Shown one piece after another: positions 49,131 through 59,655 of a stretch of DNA of 64,000 nucleotides. The notes under the pieces were generated by a model, which was given only the letters and a program-made list of their open reading frames with translations, was not told the DNA's origin and did not search any database. The DNA is from Syngnathus acus (Eukaryota > Chordata > Actinopteri > Syngnathiformes > Syngnathidae): positions 1,919,342 to 1,983,341 of the forward strand of contig NC_051090.1 of the NCBI RefSeq assembly GCF_901709675.1. The letters are read 5' to 3'. Position 1 is the stretch's first letter. Every line of letters starts with the position of its first letter. A program made the translations under genes and the position numbers.

Positions 49131-49340
49131 AGCTAGGGTTAGGGTTAAGGTTTGGGGTTAGGCTTAGCGCTAGGGTTACAGCTAGGGTTAGGGTTAGAGC
49201 TAGGGTTAGAGCTAGGGTTAGGGTTACAGCTAGGGTTAGGGTTAGACTAACCCTAAAAAAGGGAAACCTAAAAAAGTCGTTCTGGGGATTTAAGATACAG
49301 CAGGCCTCCATGAGACTAACCCTAACCTAGCTCTAACCCT
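49131..49340. repeat. short interstitial telomere-like tract, two orientations
   Basis: From 49131 to about 49245 the plus strand carries TTAGGG-like units (GCTAGGGTTAGGG and variants). It then flips to CCCTAA-type units near 49246-49256 and again at 49312-49340. It is the left outlier of the telomere-like array at 53085-57440. Confidence 0.85.
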
Positions 49341-49378
49341 TCACAGATTCACTACATTACATACATTCAAAGAAAAGC

Positions 49379-50215
49379 TGGCTGTTCTAAAAACTTCATA
49401 TGACTTCAACCAGTAGGTGTCAGTAATGCCCATTGAAGCTGGTGCCACCTCGCCGTAAAACAAAACGAAGAAGAAACTAACGTCACTTCCCGTTCACGAA
49501 CGGGTCGTGAATTGCATTTCCTGTTCACCAACGAACGAATCTGTGAGTGAACGAACGAACGAATGAGTGAGTGATTCGCATTTCCAGTTCATCGCGAGAA
49601 CGGATCAGTGAGGGAATGAATCCTGCCTTTCCCGTTCGCGAACGAGCCAATGGGTCAACTGCCTTCCTTCCCCCCCGTGCATCAACGGATCAGTCAGTGA
49701 ACGTGTTGCGTCTCCTGGCATGAACTATGTAAGCCAGAATGTCGATTTACGAGTTGCCAAGGAAAGAAAGAACCACTCAGTGTGCTTCTCTTTGGGTAAT
49801 CTTGATTTTATAACACTTATAGTAGTTTTTAAATAACGCCAATATATACGCCTAAATATTGTTATCCAATATATCTACTGCAAATTCACATTGGATTGCT
49901 GGTTTGAAATTTACTTTTAATGTTATTTTTAATAAACATTTATGTTAAAACTTGTCTGGTGTTTTATTCCTTGTTTTTATATTCGCCAATTAAAACATAA
50001 AAATCAGACATTTGGTTAACTGCTTTATATGACAATATGTGTATGTATATCTACTGCAATTTCACATTCGATTGCTGGTTTGAAATTTACTTTTATTATT
50101 TTAATAAACATTAAAAACCTGTTAAAACTTGTCTGGTGTTTTATTCCTTGTTCGCCAATTAAAACATAAAAATCAGTCATTTGGTTACCTGCTTTATATG
50201 ACAATATGTGTAGGT
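49379..50215. repeat. left arm of an inverted repeat enclosing the satellite island
   Basis: The segment runs from GCTGTTCTAAAAACTTCATA through a GTTCACGAACG-rich part to an AT-rich part with TTGTCTGGTGTTTTATTCC. It recurs in reverse complement at about 58385-59480. Inside, an AT-rich unit is tandemly duplicated (starts 49874 and 50050, offset 176 bp). Arms flank about 8 kb of satellite DNA. Confidence 0.85.
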
Positions 50216-50297
50216 ACACTTCATGGACACTTCAATAGGTACTCTATACGAGGTAAAAAAAAAAAAGAATAAACAAATAAAGGGCACATTTATGCTT

Positions 50298-50373
50298 ACC
50301 CTCATACCTGGGATCGAACTAAGTTCTTACCAAGCAAGAGCCCGTGTCACTAACCAGTCGGCTGTTTCGACGT
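50298..50373 (-). other. tRNA-like sequence, degenerate
   Basis: On the minus strand there is an A-box-like AGCCGACTGGTTAGTG and a B-box-like AGTTCGATCCC at tRNA spacing, with a partial anticodon stem (CTCTT / AAGAA). Position 33 is not T and the T stem is weak. It is more likely a tRNA relic than a working gene. Confidence 0.3.
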
Positions 50374-50704
50374 GGTAACCCTATGGTCGTCTTCACTGTT
50401 TTGTATTAGTGATGTGCATTCCTGTTCTCGTGAACTGAATCTTTAGAATCAAAATATTTGTTCAAAAGAATCGTTCACCGAATCATTCGCTACACTTTAT
50501 TTATTTATTCTTTTTTTTTTTTTAACCTCGTGTAGTGTACCTATTGTAGTGTCCATGAGGTGTACCTAATCACAGGCCACTTCAATAGGGAAAAAGCTCA
50601 AGTGAAAAGTGCCACACCCGCCCTCACCCCCACCTCCTAATTGGTTGTTTGATCTGTGACGTCACTTGGACACTCCATTAGGTACACCGCCATTTTCAAG
50701 TGTA

Positions 50705-53085
50705 CCTCATAACCGGCCACTTTATTAGGGAAATATCATGGTCAAAGGTCACAGGTGTCAAGCTCTAGTGCTCAGGGCCGCATTCCAACATGTTTTCCAA
50801 GATTCCCTTGTTAAGTGCACCCTAATAAAGTGGCCTGTTATGAGGTACACTTGAAAATGACGGTGTACCTAATGGAGTGTCCGTGTGATTCCCTCGTTAA
50901 ATGCACCTGCGTGAAAAGTTTTAGCTCTTTTCACGTTCTGCAGGAGCTAAAACTTTTCACGCAGGTGCGCTTAACGAGGGAAGCACACGGACACTCCATT
51001 AGGTACACCGCCATTTTCAAGTGTACCTCATAACAGGCCACTTTATTAGGGAAATATCATGGTCAAAGGTCACAGGTGTCAAGCTCTAGTCCTCAGGGCT
51101 GCGTTCCAACATGTTTTCCAAGTGACCCTCGTTAAGCGCACCTGCGTGAAAAGTTTTAGCTCCTTTCACGTTCTGCAGGAGCTAAAACTTTTCACGCAGG
51201 TGCATTTAACGAGGGAATCACACGGACACTCCATTAGGTACACCGCCATTTTCAAGTGTACCTAATAACAGGCCACTTTATTAGGGAAATATCATGGTCA
51301 AAGGTCACAGGTGTCAAGCTCGAGTCCTCAGGGCCGCGTTCCAACATGTTTTCCAAGTGACCCTCGTTAAGCGCACCTGCGTGAAAAGTTTTAGCTCCTT
51401 TCACGTTCTGCAGGAGCTAAAACTTTTCACGCAGGTGCATTTAACGAGGGAATCACACGGACACTCCATTAGGTACACCGCCATTTTCAAGTGTACCTCA
51501 TAACAGGCCATTTTATTAGAGAAGTATCATGGTCAAAGGTCACTGGTGTCAAGCTCTAGTCCTCGGGGCCGCGTTCCAACATGTTTTCCAAGTGACCCTC
51601 GTTAAGCGCACCTGCGTGAAAAGTTTTAGCTCCTTTTACGTTCTGCAGAAGCTAAAACTTTTCACGCAGGTGCGCTTAACGAGGGAAACACACGGACACT
51701 CCATTAGGTACACCGCCATTTTCAAGTGTACCTAATAATAGGCCACTTTATTAGGGAAATATCATGGTCAAAGGTCACAGGTGTCAAGCTCTAGTCCTCA
51801 GGGCCGCATTCCAACATGTTTTCCAAGATTCCCTTGTAAGTGCACCCTAATAAAGTGGCCTGTTATTAGGTACACTTGAAAATGGCGGTGTACCTAATGG
51901 AGTGTCCGTGTGATTCCCTCGTTAAATGCACCTGCGTGAAAAGTTTTAGCTCCTTTCACGTTCTGCAGAAGCTAAAACTTTTCACGCAGGTGCGCTTAAC
52001 GAGGGAAGCACACGGACACTCCATTAGGTACACCGCCATTTTCAAGTGTACCTAATAACAGGCCACTTTATTAGGGAAATATCATGGTCAAAGGTCACAG
52101 GTGTCAAGCTCGAGTCCTCAGGGCCGCGTTCCAACATGTTTTCCAAGTGACCCTCGTTAAGCGCACCTGCGTGAAAAGTTTTAGCTCCTTTCACGTTCTG
52201 CAGGAGCTAAAACTTTTCACGCAGGTGCGCTTAACGAGGGAAGCACACGGACACTCCATTAGGTACACCGCCATTTTCAAGTGTACCTCATAACAGGCCA
52301 CTTTATTAGGGAAATATCATGGTCAAAGGTCACAGGTGTCAAACTCTAGTCCTCGGGGCCGCGTTCCAACATGTTTTCCAAGTGACCCTCGTTAAGCGCA
52401 CCTGCGTGAAAAGTTTTAGCTCCTTTTACGTTCTGCAGAAGCTAAAACTTTTCACGCAGGTGCGCTTAACAAGGGAAACACACGGACACTCCATTAGGTA
52501 CACCGCCATTTTCAAGTGTACCTAATAACCGGCCACTTTATTAGGGAAATATCATGGTCAAAGGTCACAGGTGTCAAGCTCTAGTCCTCAGGGCCGCATT
52601 CCAACATGTTTTCCAAGATTCCCTTGTTAAGTGCACCCTAATAAAGTGGCCTGTTATGAGGTACACTTGAAAATGGCGGTGTACCTAATGGAGTGTCCGT
52701 GTGATTCCCTCGTTAAATGCACCTGCGTGAAAAGTTTTAGCTCCTTTCACGTTCTGCTGTAGCTAAAACTTTTTACGCAGGTGCGCTTAACGAGGGAAGC
52801 ACACGGACACTCCATTAGGTACACCGCCATTTTCAAGTGTACCTCATAACAGGCCACTTTATTAGGGAAATATCATTGTCAAAGGTCACAGGTGTCAAGC
52901 TCTAGTCCTCGGGGCCGCGTTCCAACATGTTTTCCAAGTGACCCTCGTTAAGTGCACCTGCGTGAAAAGTTTTAGCTCCTTTCACGTTCTGCAGAAGCTA
53001 AAACTTTTCACGCAGGTGCGCTTAACGAGGGAAGCACACGGACACTCCATTAGGTACACCGCCATTTTCAAGTGTACCTAATAAC
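50705..53085 (+). repeat. 235/320-bp minisatellite of hairpin-forming units (nine copies)
   Basis: The anchor ATGGTCAAAGGTCAC (one copy ATTGTC) begins at 50739, 51059, 51294, 51529, 51764, 52084, 52319, 52554 and 52874. Spacings are 320, 235, 235, 235, 320, 235, 235 and 320, so there are long (L) and short (S) forms in order L S S S L S S L plus a last partial unit. Every unit holds an inverted repeat CTGCGTGAAAAGTTTTAGCT / AGCTAAAACTTTTCACGCAG around a 15-20-nt loop. L units add a second block that mirrors the GTGTACCTAATGGAGTGTCC part. Coding-looking frames in it are repeats only. Confidence 0.92.
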
Positions 53086-56000
53086 TAACCCTAACCCTAA
53101 CCCTAGCTCTAGCCCTAACCCTAGTCTAACCCTAGCTCTAGCCCTAGTCTAACCCTAGCTCTAACCCTAACCCTAACCCTAGTCTAACCCTAGCTCTAAC
53201 CCTAACCCTAGCTCCAGCTCTAACCCTAACCCTAGCTCCAGCTCTAACCCCAACCCTAACCCTAACCCAAGCTCCAACCCTAACCCGAGCTCTAACCCTA
53301 ACCCTAGTCTAACCCTAACCCTAGCTCTAGCCCTAGTCTAACCCTAGCTCTAACCCTAACCCTAGTCTAACCCTAACCCTAGCTCTAGCCCTAACCCTAG
53401 TCTAACCCTAGCTCTAACCCTAACCCTAACTCCAGCTCTAACCCTAGCTCCAGCTCTAACCCTAACCCTAGCTCCAGCTCTAACCCCAACCCTAGCACGA
53501 ACCCTAACCCGAGCTCAAACCCTAACCCTAGTCTAACCCTAGCTCTAGCCCTAGTCTAACCCTAGCTCTAACCCTAGCTCTAGCCCTAACCCTAGCGCTA
53601 ACCCTAACCCTAGCTCCAGCTCTAACCCTAACCCTAGTTCCAGCTCCAGCTCTAACCCTAGCTCCAGCTCTAACCCTAACCCTAACCCTAACCCTAACCC
53701 TAACTCCAGCTCTAACCCTAGCTCCAGCTCTAACCCTAACCCTAGCTCCAGCTCTAACCCCAACCCTAGCACGAACCCTAACCCGAGCTCAAACCCTAAC
53801 CCTAGTCTAACCCTAGCTCTAGCCCTAGTCTAACCCTAGCTCTAACCCTAGCTCTAGCCCTAACCCTAGCGCTAACCCTAACCCTAGCTCCAGCTCTAAC
53901 CCTAACCCTAACCCTAGCTCCAGCTCCAGCTCTAACCCTAGCTCCAGCTCTAACCCTAACCCTAGTCTAACCCTAACCCTAACCCTAGCTCTAGCCCTAA
54001 CCCTAGTCTAACCCTAACCCTAGTCTAACCCTAGCTCTAACCCTAACCCTAGCTCCAGCTCTAACCCCAACCCTAACCCTAACCCGAGCTCTAACCCTAA
54101 CCCTAGTCTAACCCTAACCCTAGCTCTAGCCCTAGTCTAACCCTAGCTCTAACCCTAACCCTAGTCTAACCCTAACCCTAGCTCTAGCCCTAACCCTAGT
54201 CTAACCCTAGCTCTAACCCTAACTCCAGCTCTAACCCTAGCTCCAGCTCTAACCCTAACCCTAGCTCCAGCTCTAACCCTAACCCTAGCACGAACCCTAA
54301 CCCGAGCTCAAACCCTAACCCTAGTCTAACCCTAGCTCTAGCCCTAGTCTAACCCTAGCTCTAACCCTAGCTCTAGCCCTAACCCTAGCGCTAACCCTAA
54401 CCCTAGCTCCAGCTCTAACCCTAACCCTAGCTCCAGCTCTAACCCTAGCTCCAGCTCTAACCCTAACCCTAGTCTAACCCTAACCCTAACCCTAACTCCA
54501 GCTCTAACCCTAGCTCCAGCTCTAACCCTAACCCTAGCTCCAGCTCTAACCCCAACCCTAGCACGAACCCTAACCCGAGCTCAAACCCTAACCCTAGTCT
54601 AACCCTAGCTCTAGCCCTAGTCTAACCCTAGCTCTAACCCTAGCTCTAGCCCTAACCCTAACCCTAGCGCTAACCCTAACCCTAGCTCCAGCTCTAACCC
54701 TAACCCTAACCCTAGCTCCAGCTCCAGCTCTAACCCTAGCTCCAGCTCTAACCCTAACCCTAGTCTAACCCTAACCCTAACCCTAACTCCAGCTCTAACC
54801 CTAGCTCCAGCTCTAACCCTAACCCTAGCTCCAGCTCTAACCCCAACCCTAGCACGAACCCTAACCCGAGCTCAAACCCTAACCCTAGTCTAACCCTAGC
54901 TCTAGCCCTAGTCTAACCCTAGCTCTAACCCTAGCTCTAGCCCTAGCCCTAGCGCTAACCCTAACCCTAGCTCCAGCTCTAACCCTAACCCTAACCCTAG
55001 CTCCAGCTCTAACCCTAGCTCCAGCTCTAACCCTAACCCTAGTCTAACCCTAACCCTAACCCTAGCTCTAGCCCTAACCCTAGTCTAACCCTAACCCTAG
55101 TCTAACCCTAGCTCTAACCCTAACCCTAGCTCCAGCTCTAACCCCAACCCTAACCCTAACCCGAGCTCTAACCCTAACCCTAGTCTAACCCTAACCCTAG
55201 CTCTAGCCCTAGTCTAACCCTAGCTCTAACCCTAACCCTAGTCTAACCCTAACCCTAGCTCTAGCCCTAACCCTAGTCTAACCCTAGCTCTAACCCTAAC
55301 CCTAACTCCAGCTCTAACCCTAGCTCCAGCTCTAACCCTAACCCTAGCTCCAGCTCTAACCCCAACCCTAGCACGAACCCTAACCCGAGCTCAAACCCTA
55401 ACCCTAGTCTAACCCTAGCTCTAGCCCTAGTCTAACCCTAGCTCTAACCCTAGCTCTAGCCCTAACCCTAGCGCTAACCCTAACCCTAGCTCCAGCTCTA
55501 ACCCTAACCCTAACCCTAGCTCCAGCTCCAGCTCTAACCCTAGCTCCAGCTCTAACCCTAACCCTAGTCTAACCCTAACCCTAACCCTAACTCCAGCTCT
55601 AACCCTAGCTCCAGCTCTAACCCTAACCCTAGCTCCAGCTCTAACCCCAACCCTAGCACGAACCCTAACCCGAGCTCAAACCCTAACCCTAGTCTAACCC
55701 TAGCTCTAGCCCTAGTCTAACCCTAGCTCTAACCCTAGCTCTAGCCCTAGCCCTAGCGCTAACCCTAACCCTAGCTCCAGCTCTAACCCTAACCCTAACC
55801 CTAGCTCCAGCTCTAACCCTAGCTCCAGCTCTAACCCTAACCCTAGTCTAACCCTAACCCTAACCCTAGCTCTAGCCCTAACCCTAGTCTAACCCTAACC
55901 CTAGTCTAACCCTAGCTCTAACCCTAACCCTAGCTCCAGCTCTAACCCCAACCCTAACCCTAACCCGAGCTCTAACCCTAACCCTAGTCTAACCCTAACC

Positions 56001-57440
56001 CTAGCTCTAGCCCTAGTCTAACCCTAGCTCTAACCCTAACCCTAGTCTAACCCTAACCCTAGCTCTAGCCCTAACCCTAGTCTAACCCTAGCTCTAACCC
56101 TAACCCTAACTCCAGCTCTAACCCTAGCTCCAGCTCTAACCCTAACCCTAGCTCCAGCTCTAACCCCAACCCTAGCACGAACCCTAACCCGAGCTCAAAC
56201 CCTAACCCTAGTCTAACCCTAGCTCTAGCCCTAGTCTAACCCTAGCTCTAACCCTAGCTCTAGCCCTAACCCTAGCGCTAACCCTAACCCTAGCTCCAGC
56301 TCTAACCCTAACCCTAACCCTAGCTCCAGCTCCAGCTCTAACCCTAGCTCCAGCTCTAACCCTAACCCTAGTCTAACCCTAACCCTAACTCCAGCTCTAA
56401 CCCTAGCTCCAGCTCTAACCCTAACCCTAGCTCCAGCTCTAACCCCAACCCTAGCACGAACCCTAACCCGAGCTCAAACCCTAACCCTAGTCTAACCCTA
56501 GCTCTAGCCCTAGTCTAACCCTAGCTCTAACCCTAGCTCTAGCCCTAACCCTAACCCTAGCGCTAACCCTAACCCTAGCTCCAGCTCTAACCCTAACCCT
56601 AGCTCCAGCTCCAGCTCTAACCCTAGCTCCAGCTCTAACCCTAACCCTAGTCTAACCCTAACCCTAACCCTAACTCCAGCTCTAACCCTAGCTCCAGCTC
56701 TAACCCTAACCCTAGCTCCAGCTCTAACCCCAACCCTAGCACGAACCCTAACCCGAGCTCAAACCCTAACCCTAGTCTAACCCTAGCTCTAGCCCTAGTC
56801 TAACCCTAGCTCTAACCCTAGCTCTAGCCCTAACCCTAGCGCTAACCCTAACCCTAGCTCCAGCTCTAACCCTAACCCTAACCCTAACCCTAGCTCCAGC
56901 TCCAGCTCTAACCCTAGCTCCAGCTCTAACCCTAACCCTAGTCTAACCCTAACCCTAACCCTAGCTCTAGCCCTAACCCTAGTCTAACCCTAACCCTAGT
57001 CTAACCCTAGCTCTAACCCTAACCCTAGCTCCAGCTCTAACCCGAGCTCTAACCCTAACCCTAGTCTAACCCTAACCCTAGCTCTAGCCCTAGTCTAACC
57101 CTAGCTCTAACCCTAACCCTAGTCTAACCCTAACCCTAGCTCTAGCCCTAACCCTAGTCTAACCCTAGCTCTAACCCTAACTCCAGCTCTAACCCTAGCT
57201 CCAGCTCTAACCCTAACCCTAGCTCCAGCTCTAACCCCAACCCGAACCCTAACCCGAGCTCAAACCCTAACCCGAGCTCCAGCTCTAACCCTAGCTCCAG
57301 CTCTAACCCCAACCCTAACCCGAGCTCTAACCCCAACCCTAGCACGAACCCTAACCCGAGCTCGAACCCTAGCTCCAGCTCTCACCCTAGCTCCATCTCT
57401 AACCCTAACCCTAGCTCTAACCCTAGGGTTAGTGCTCTAA
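53085..57440. repeat. 4.3-kb interstitial telomere-like satellite with higher-order repeats
   Basis: A mosaic of CCCTAA, CCCTAG, CTCTAA, CTCCAG and GTCTAA hexamer-like units, C-rich on the plus strand. A rare marker, GCACGAACCCTAACCCGAGC, recurs at 53495, 53769, 54288, 54561, 54852, 55371, 55656, 56175, 56454, 56739 and 57342. Spacings are about 274, 519, 273, 291, 519, 285, 519, 279, 285 and 603. The array is thus built of about 280-bp and 520-bp higher-order units, not of simple slipped hexamers. Confidence 0.93.
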
Positions 57441-57448
57441 CCCTAAAC

Positions 57449-57520
57449 TAGGGGTGTCCAAACTTTTTGCAAGGAGGGCCATATTTAGTAACGTGGGCCG
57501 TAGTTTGGATACCCCTACCC
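57449..57520. mobile_element. short MITE remnant between telomere-like repeats
   Basis: Near-palindromic ends TAGGGGTGTCCAAACT and AGTTTGGATACCCCTA with GGAGGGCCATA / GGGCCGTAG inside. This is a common teleost MITE end sequence, here reduced to about 70 bp. Confidence 0.55.
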
Positions 57521-57613
57521 TAAACCCTAGCTCTAAGATTTAGGGAGGTGTATGGTTATGTGGGGTAGCACACGAGCAATTGTCTTGAGAAAATTTCTAT
57601 GATAAAATTTTTA

Positions 57614-57685
57614 GGCCCCACTGAGATTTGAACCCGTGTCCCTGGGGTGAGAGCCCAGAGCGCTAACCACTTCACTATGGAAGCC
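57614..57685 (-). tRNA. tRNA-Glu(CTC)-like sequence, possibly a pseudogene
   Basis: A 72-nt minus-strand cloverleaf can be drawn. The acceptor stem GGCTTCC / TGGGGCC pairs 6 of 7 with two wobbles. The D stem AGTG / CGCT pairs 4 of 4, and the anticodon stem CTGGG / CCCAG pairs 5 of 5. The loop CTCTCAC has T33 and anticodon CTC. The T loop TTCAAAT is canonical but its stem pairs only about 3 of 5. Base 26 is missing. It sits at the edge of the satellite island, so it may be a repeat-derived relic. Confidence 0.42.
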
Positions 57686-58237
57686 TCACTCACACTACCT
57701 GGAATAGATATGGTTTTATGGAGTAGCTCACAAGTGAATATTTTCGCGGACCGGCCTTTATATGAATAAATAATACATTTATGATAAATATATAAATACG
57801 ATGAAATAAAATGATAGTCGTATTTCTTTCTTTTAGTCGTTTTTTTTTTAGTTTTTCCTTGCTCTCTTGGGACCTTAAAATCAGGGGATGCTTTGAGAAT
57901 AATTGTCAATGATATATATATATGCATATATATGTGTCTTTGGTGACATTATGTACTGTAAATCCGTGTCGTTTACAAGCTTCTACCCAGCGAAAGCATT
58001 TCTCTCGGTTCTTCCACGGCTTTGGGAAAGATATGAAGAAAAGTCCCCTCATATGATCCCGGTCAGCATATCGCGAGTCGCTCCGGCAGACACCAAAGCA
58101 GCAGTGATTTGTTGCAACCGTTAATGTTATTTTTGACCAAAAAGAAAATAGCGAGTTAGTCCTTTGCGTTGTTCACTACCTGTGCTGCTCTTGTGTTTGT
58201 CCGAAAACGCCACGGCCGCGGCGCATGCGCAGTTCGC

Positions 58238-58380
58238 TGTTCTAAAAAGTTCATATGATTTCAACCAGTAGGTGTCAGTAATGCCAATTGAAGCTGGTGC
58301 CACCTCGCCGTAAAAAAAAAAACGAAGAAAATGACGTCACTTCCCGTTCACGAACGAGTCGTGAATTGCATTTCCGCCCA
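58238..58380 (+). repeat. third copy of the arm start, direct orientation
   Basis: GCTGTTCTAAAAAGTTCATA through CACTTCCCGTTCACGAACGA repeats the beginning of the left arm (49379 on) in the same orientation. It sits next to the inverted right arm. Confidence 0.85.
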
Positions 58381-58384
58381 AAAA

Positions 58385-59480
58385 ATAAAAACAAGGAATA
58401 AAACACCAGACAAGTTTTAACAGGTTTTTAATATTTATTAAAATAATAATAAAAGTAAATTTCAAACCAGCAATCTGTGAAATTGCATTAGATATACATA
58501 CACATATTGTCATATAAAGCAGTTAACCAAATGTCTGATTTTTATGTTTTAATTGGCGAATATAAAAACAAGGAATAAAACACCAGACAAGTTTTAACAT
58601 AAATGTTTATTAAAAATAATATTAAAAGTAAATTTCAAACCAGCAATCCAATGAGAAATTTCAGTAGATATATTGGATAACAATGTTTAGGCGTGTATAT
58701 GCATACACGTTATTTAAAAACTACTATAAGCCACAGCGTCTACCAGCTCAGTGGCCTTGTGTTAGAGTGTCTGCCCTGAGATTGGGAGGTCATGGGTTCA
58801 AACCCCGGCCGGGTCATACCGGAGACTATAAAAATGGTACCCAGTTCTTCCCTGCTTGGCACTCAGTGTAAGGGGTTGAAATGGGGCTCCGCTGCTGCTC
58901 ACGATCATTTTAATTGATAAAATCAAGATTACCCAAAGAGAAGCCTTATCTCCCCGTTTTTGCATAACGGCGCATCCCTTCATGCAATAAAGTTAGCCGT
59001 TCGCTTGGAGAAAACGTGCATAAAAGAAGTGGTGAGTGGTTCTTTGTTTCTTTGTGTGTCTTGACATATGAAGGGATTGACAATAAAGCTGACTTTGACT
59101 TTCTTTCCTTAGCAAATGGTAAATCCACATTCTGGCTTACATAGTCCACGCCAGGAGGGAGACGCAACACGTTCACTGACTGATCCGTTGATGCACGGGA
59201 AGGAAGGCAGTTGACTCGTTCGCGAACGGGAAAGGCAGGATTCATTCCCTCATTGATCCGTTGTCGCGATGAACTGGAAATGCAAATCACTCACTGACTC
59301 GTTGACCCACAGCTCCGTTCAGTTGGCCAACGGGAAATGCAATTCACGACTCGTTCGTGAACGGGAAGTGACGTCATTTTCTTCTTCGTTTTGTTTTACG
59401 GCGAGGTGGCACCAGCTTCAATGGGCATTACTGACACCTACTGGTTGAAGTCATATGAACTGAAAAAAGAACGAATCACT
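58385..59480. repeat. right arm of the inverted repeat
   Basis: Reverse complement of 49379-50215, including the internal AT-rich duplication (TTCAAACCAGCAATC twice) and the CGTTCGTGAACGGGAAGTGA end. It is interrupted by a SINE (58736-58905) and by an extra segment near 58950-59100 that the left arm lacks. Confidence 0.85.
58736..58905 (+). mobile_element. tRNA-derived SINE inserted in the right arm
   Basis: Has a tRNA-like head (A-box-like AGCTCAGTGGCCTTGTGTTA, B box GGTTCAAACCCC). The GGCCGGGTCATACC / ACTATAAAAATGG / CCTGCTTGGCACTCAG body is shared with the copy at 18150-18416. The 3' part is shortened. The homologous left arm runs straight through (TCTTGATTTTATAACACTTATAGTAG on its plus strand, in two pieces), so this is an insertion. 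Confidence 0.8.
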
Positions 59481-59560
59481 GTATGAAGTGATTCGTTCTG
59501 AAAAGAGTCGTTCTTTTGAACTCATCGTTCACTCACGAGCCAACACTAGTCAGTTGTGAG
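59466..59560. mobile_element. terminal part of a hAT-like element
   Basis: AACGAATCACTGTATGAAGT and GTCGTTCTTTTGAACTCATC followed by GTTCACTCACGAGCCAACAC. Read on the minus strand it starts TAGTGTTGGCTCGTGAGTG, resembling hAT-type ends common in fish. A related sequence lies at 50407-50500. Confidence 0.45.
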
Positions 59561-59655
59561 TTGGGTTTGTTTGGTTGTCCTCCTCGGTGTGGAGCGTAGT
59601 CCGTCCACTTTCTCTTCCATCTTTCTGTCTTGTTTTCTCTTTTTGATCTGCAGAC

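Noticed and set aside
51059-52525. Five repeated open frames of about 68 residues, nearly identical
   Set aside because: They are period-locked to the 235/320-bp satellite and carry only its sequence.
50705-53085. Regularly spaced palindromic repeats that superficially recall a CRISPR array
   Set aside because: Units are 235-320 bp, spacers are not unique, no cas genes, and the genome is vertebrate.
53551-57345. Minus-strand open frames of alternating Leu/Gly/Glu across the telomere-like array
   Set aside because: They are translations of the hexamer repeat in a frame that happens to lack stops; no start context, splice site or conserved protein.
53085-57440. True chromosome end
   Set aside because: The array is degenerate, internal, and followed by 6.5 kb of sequence including the intact ifi30 gene.
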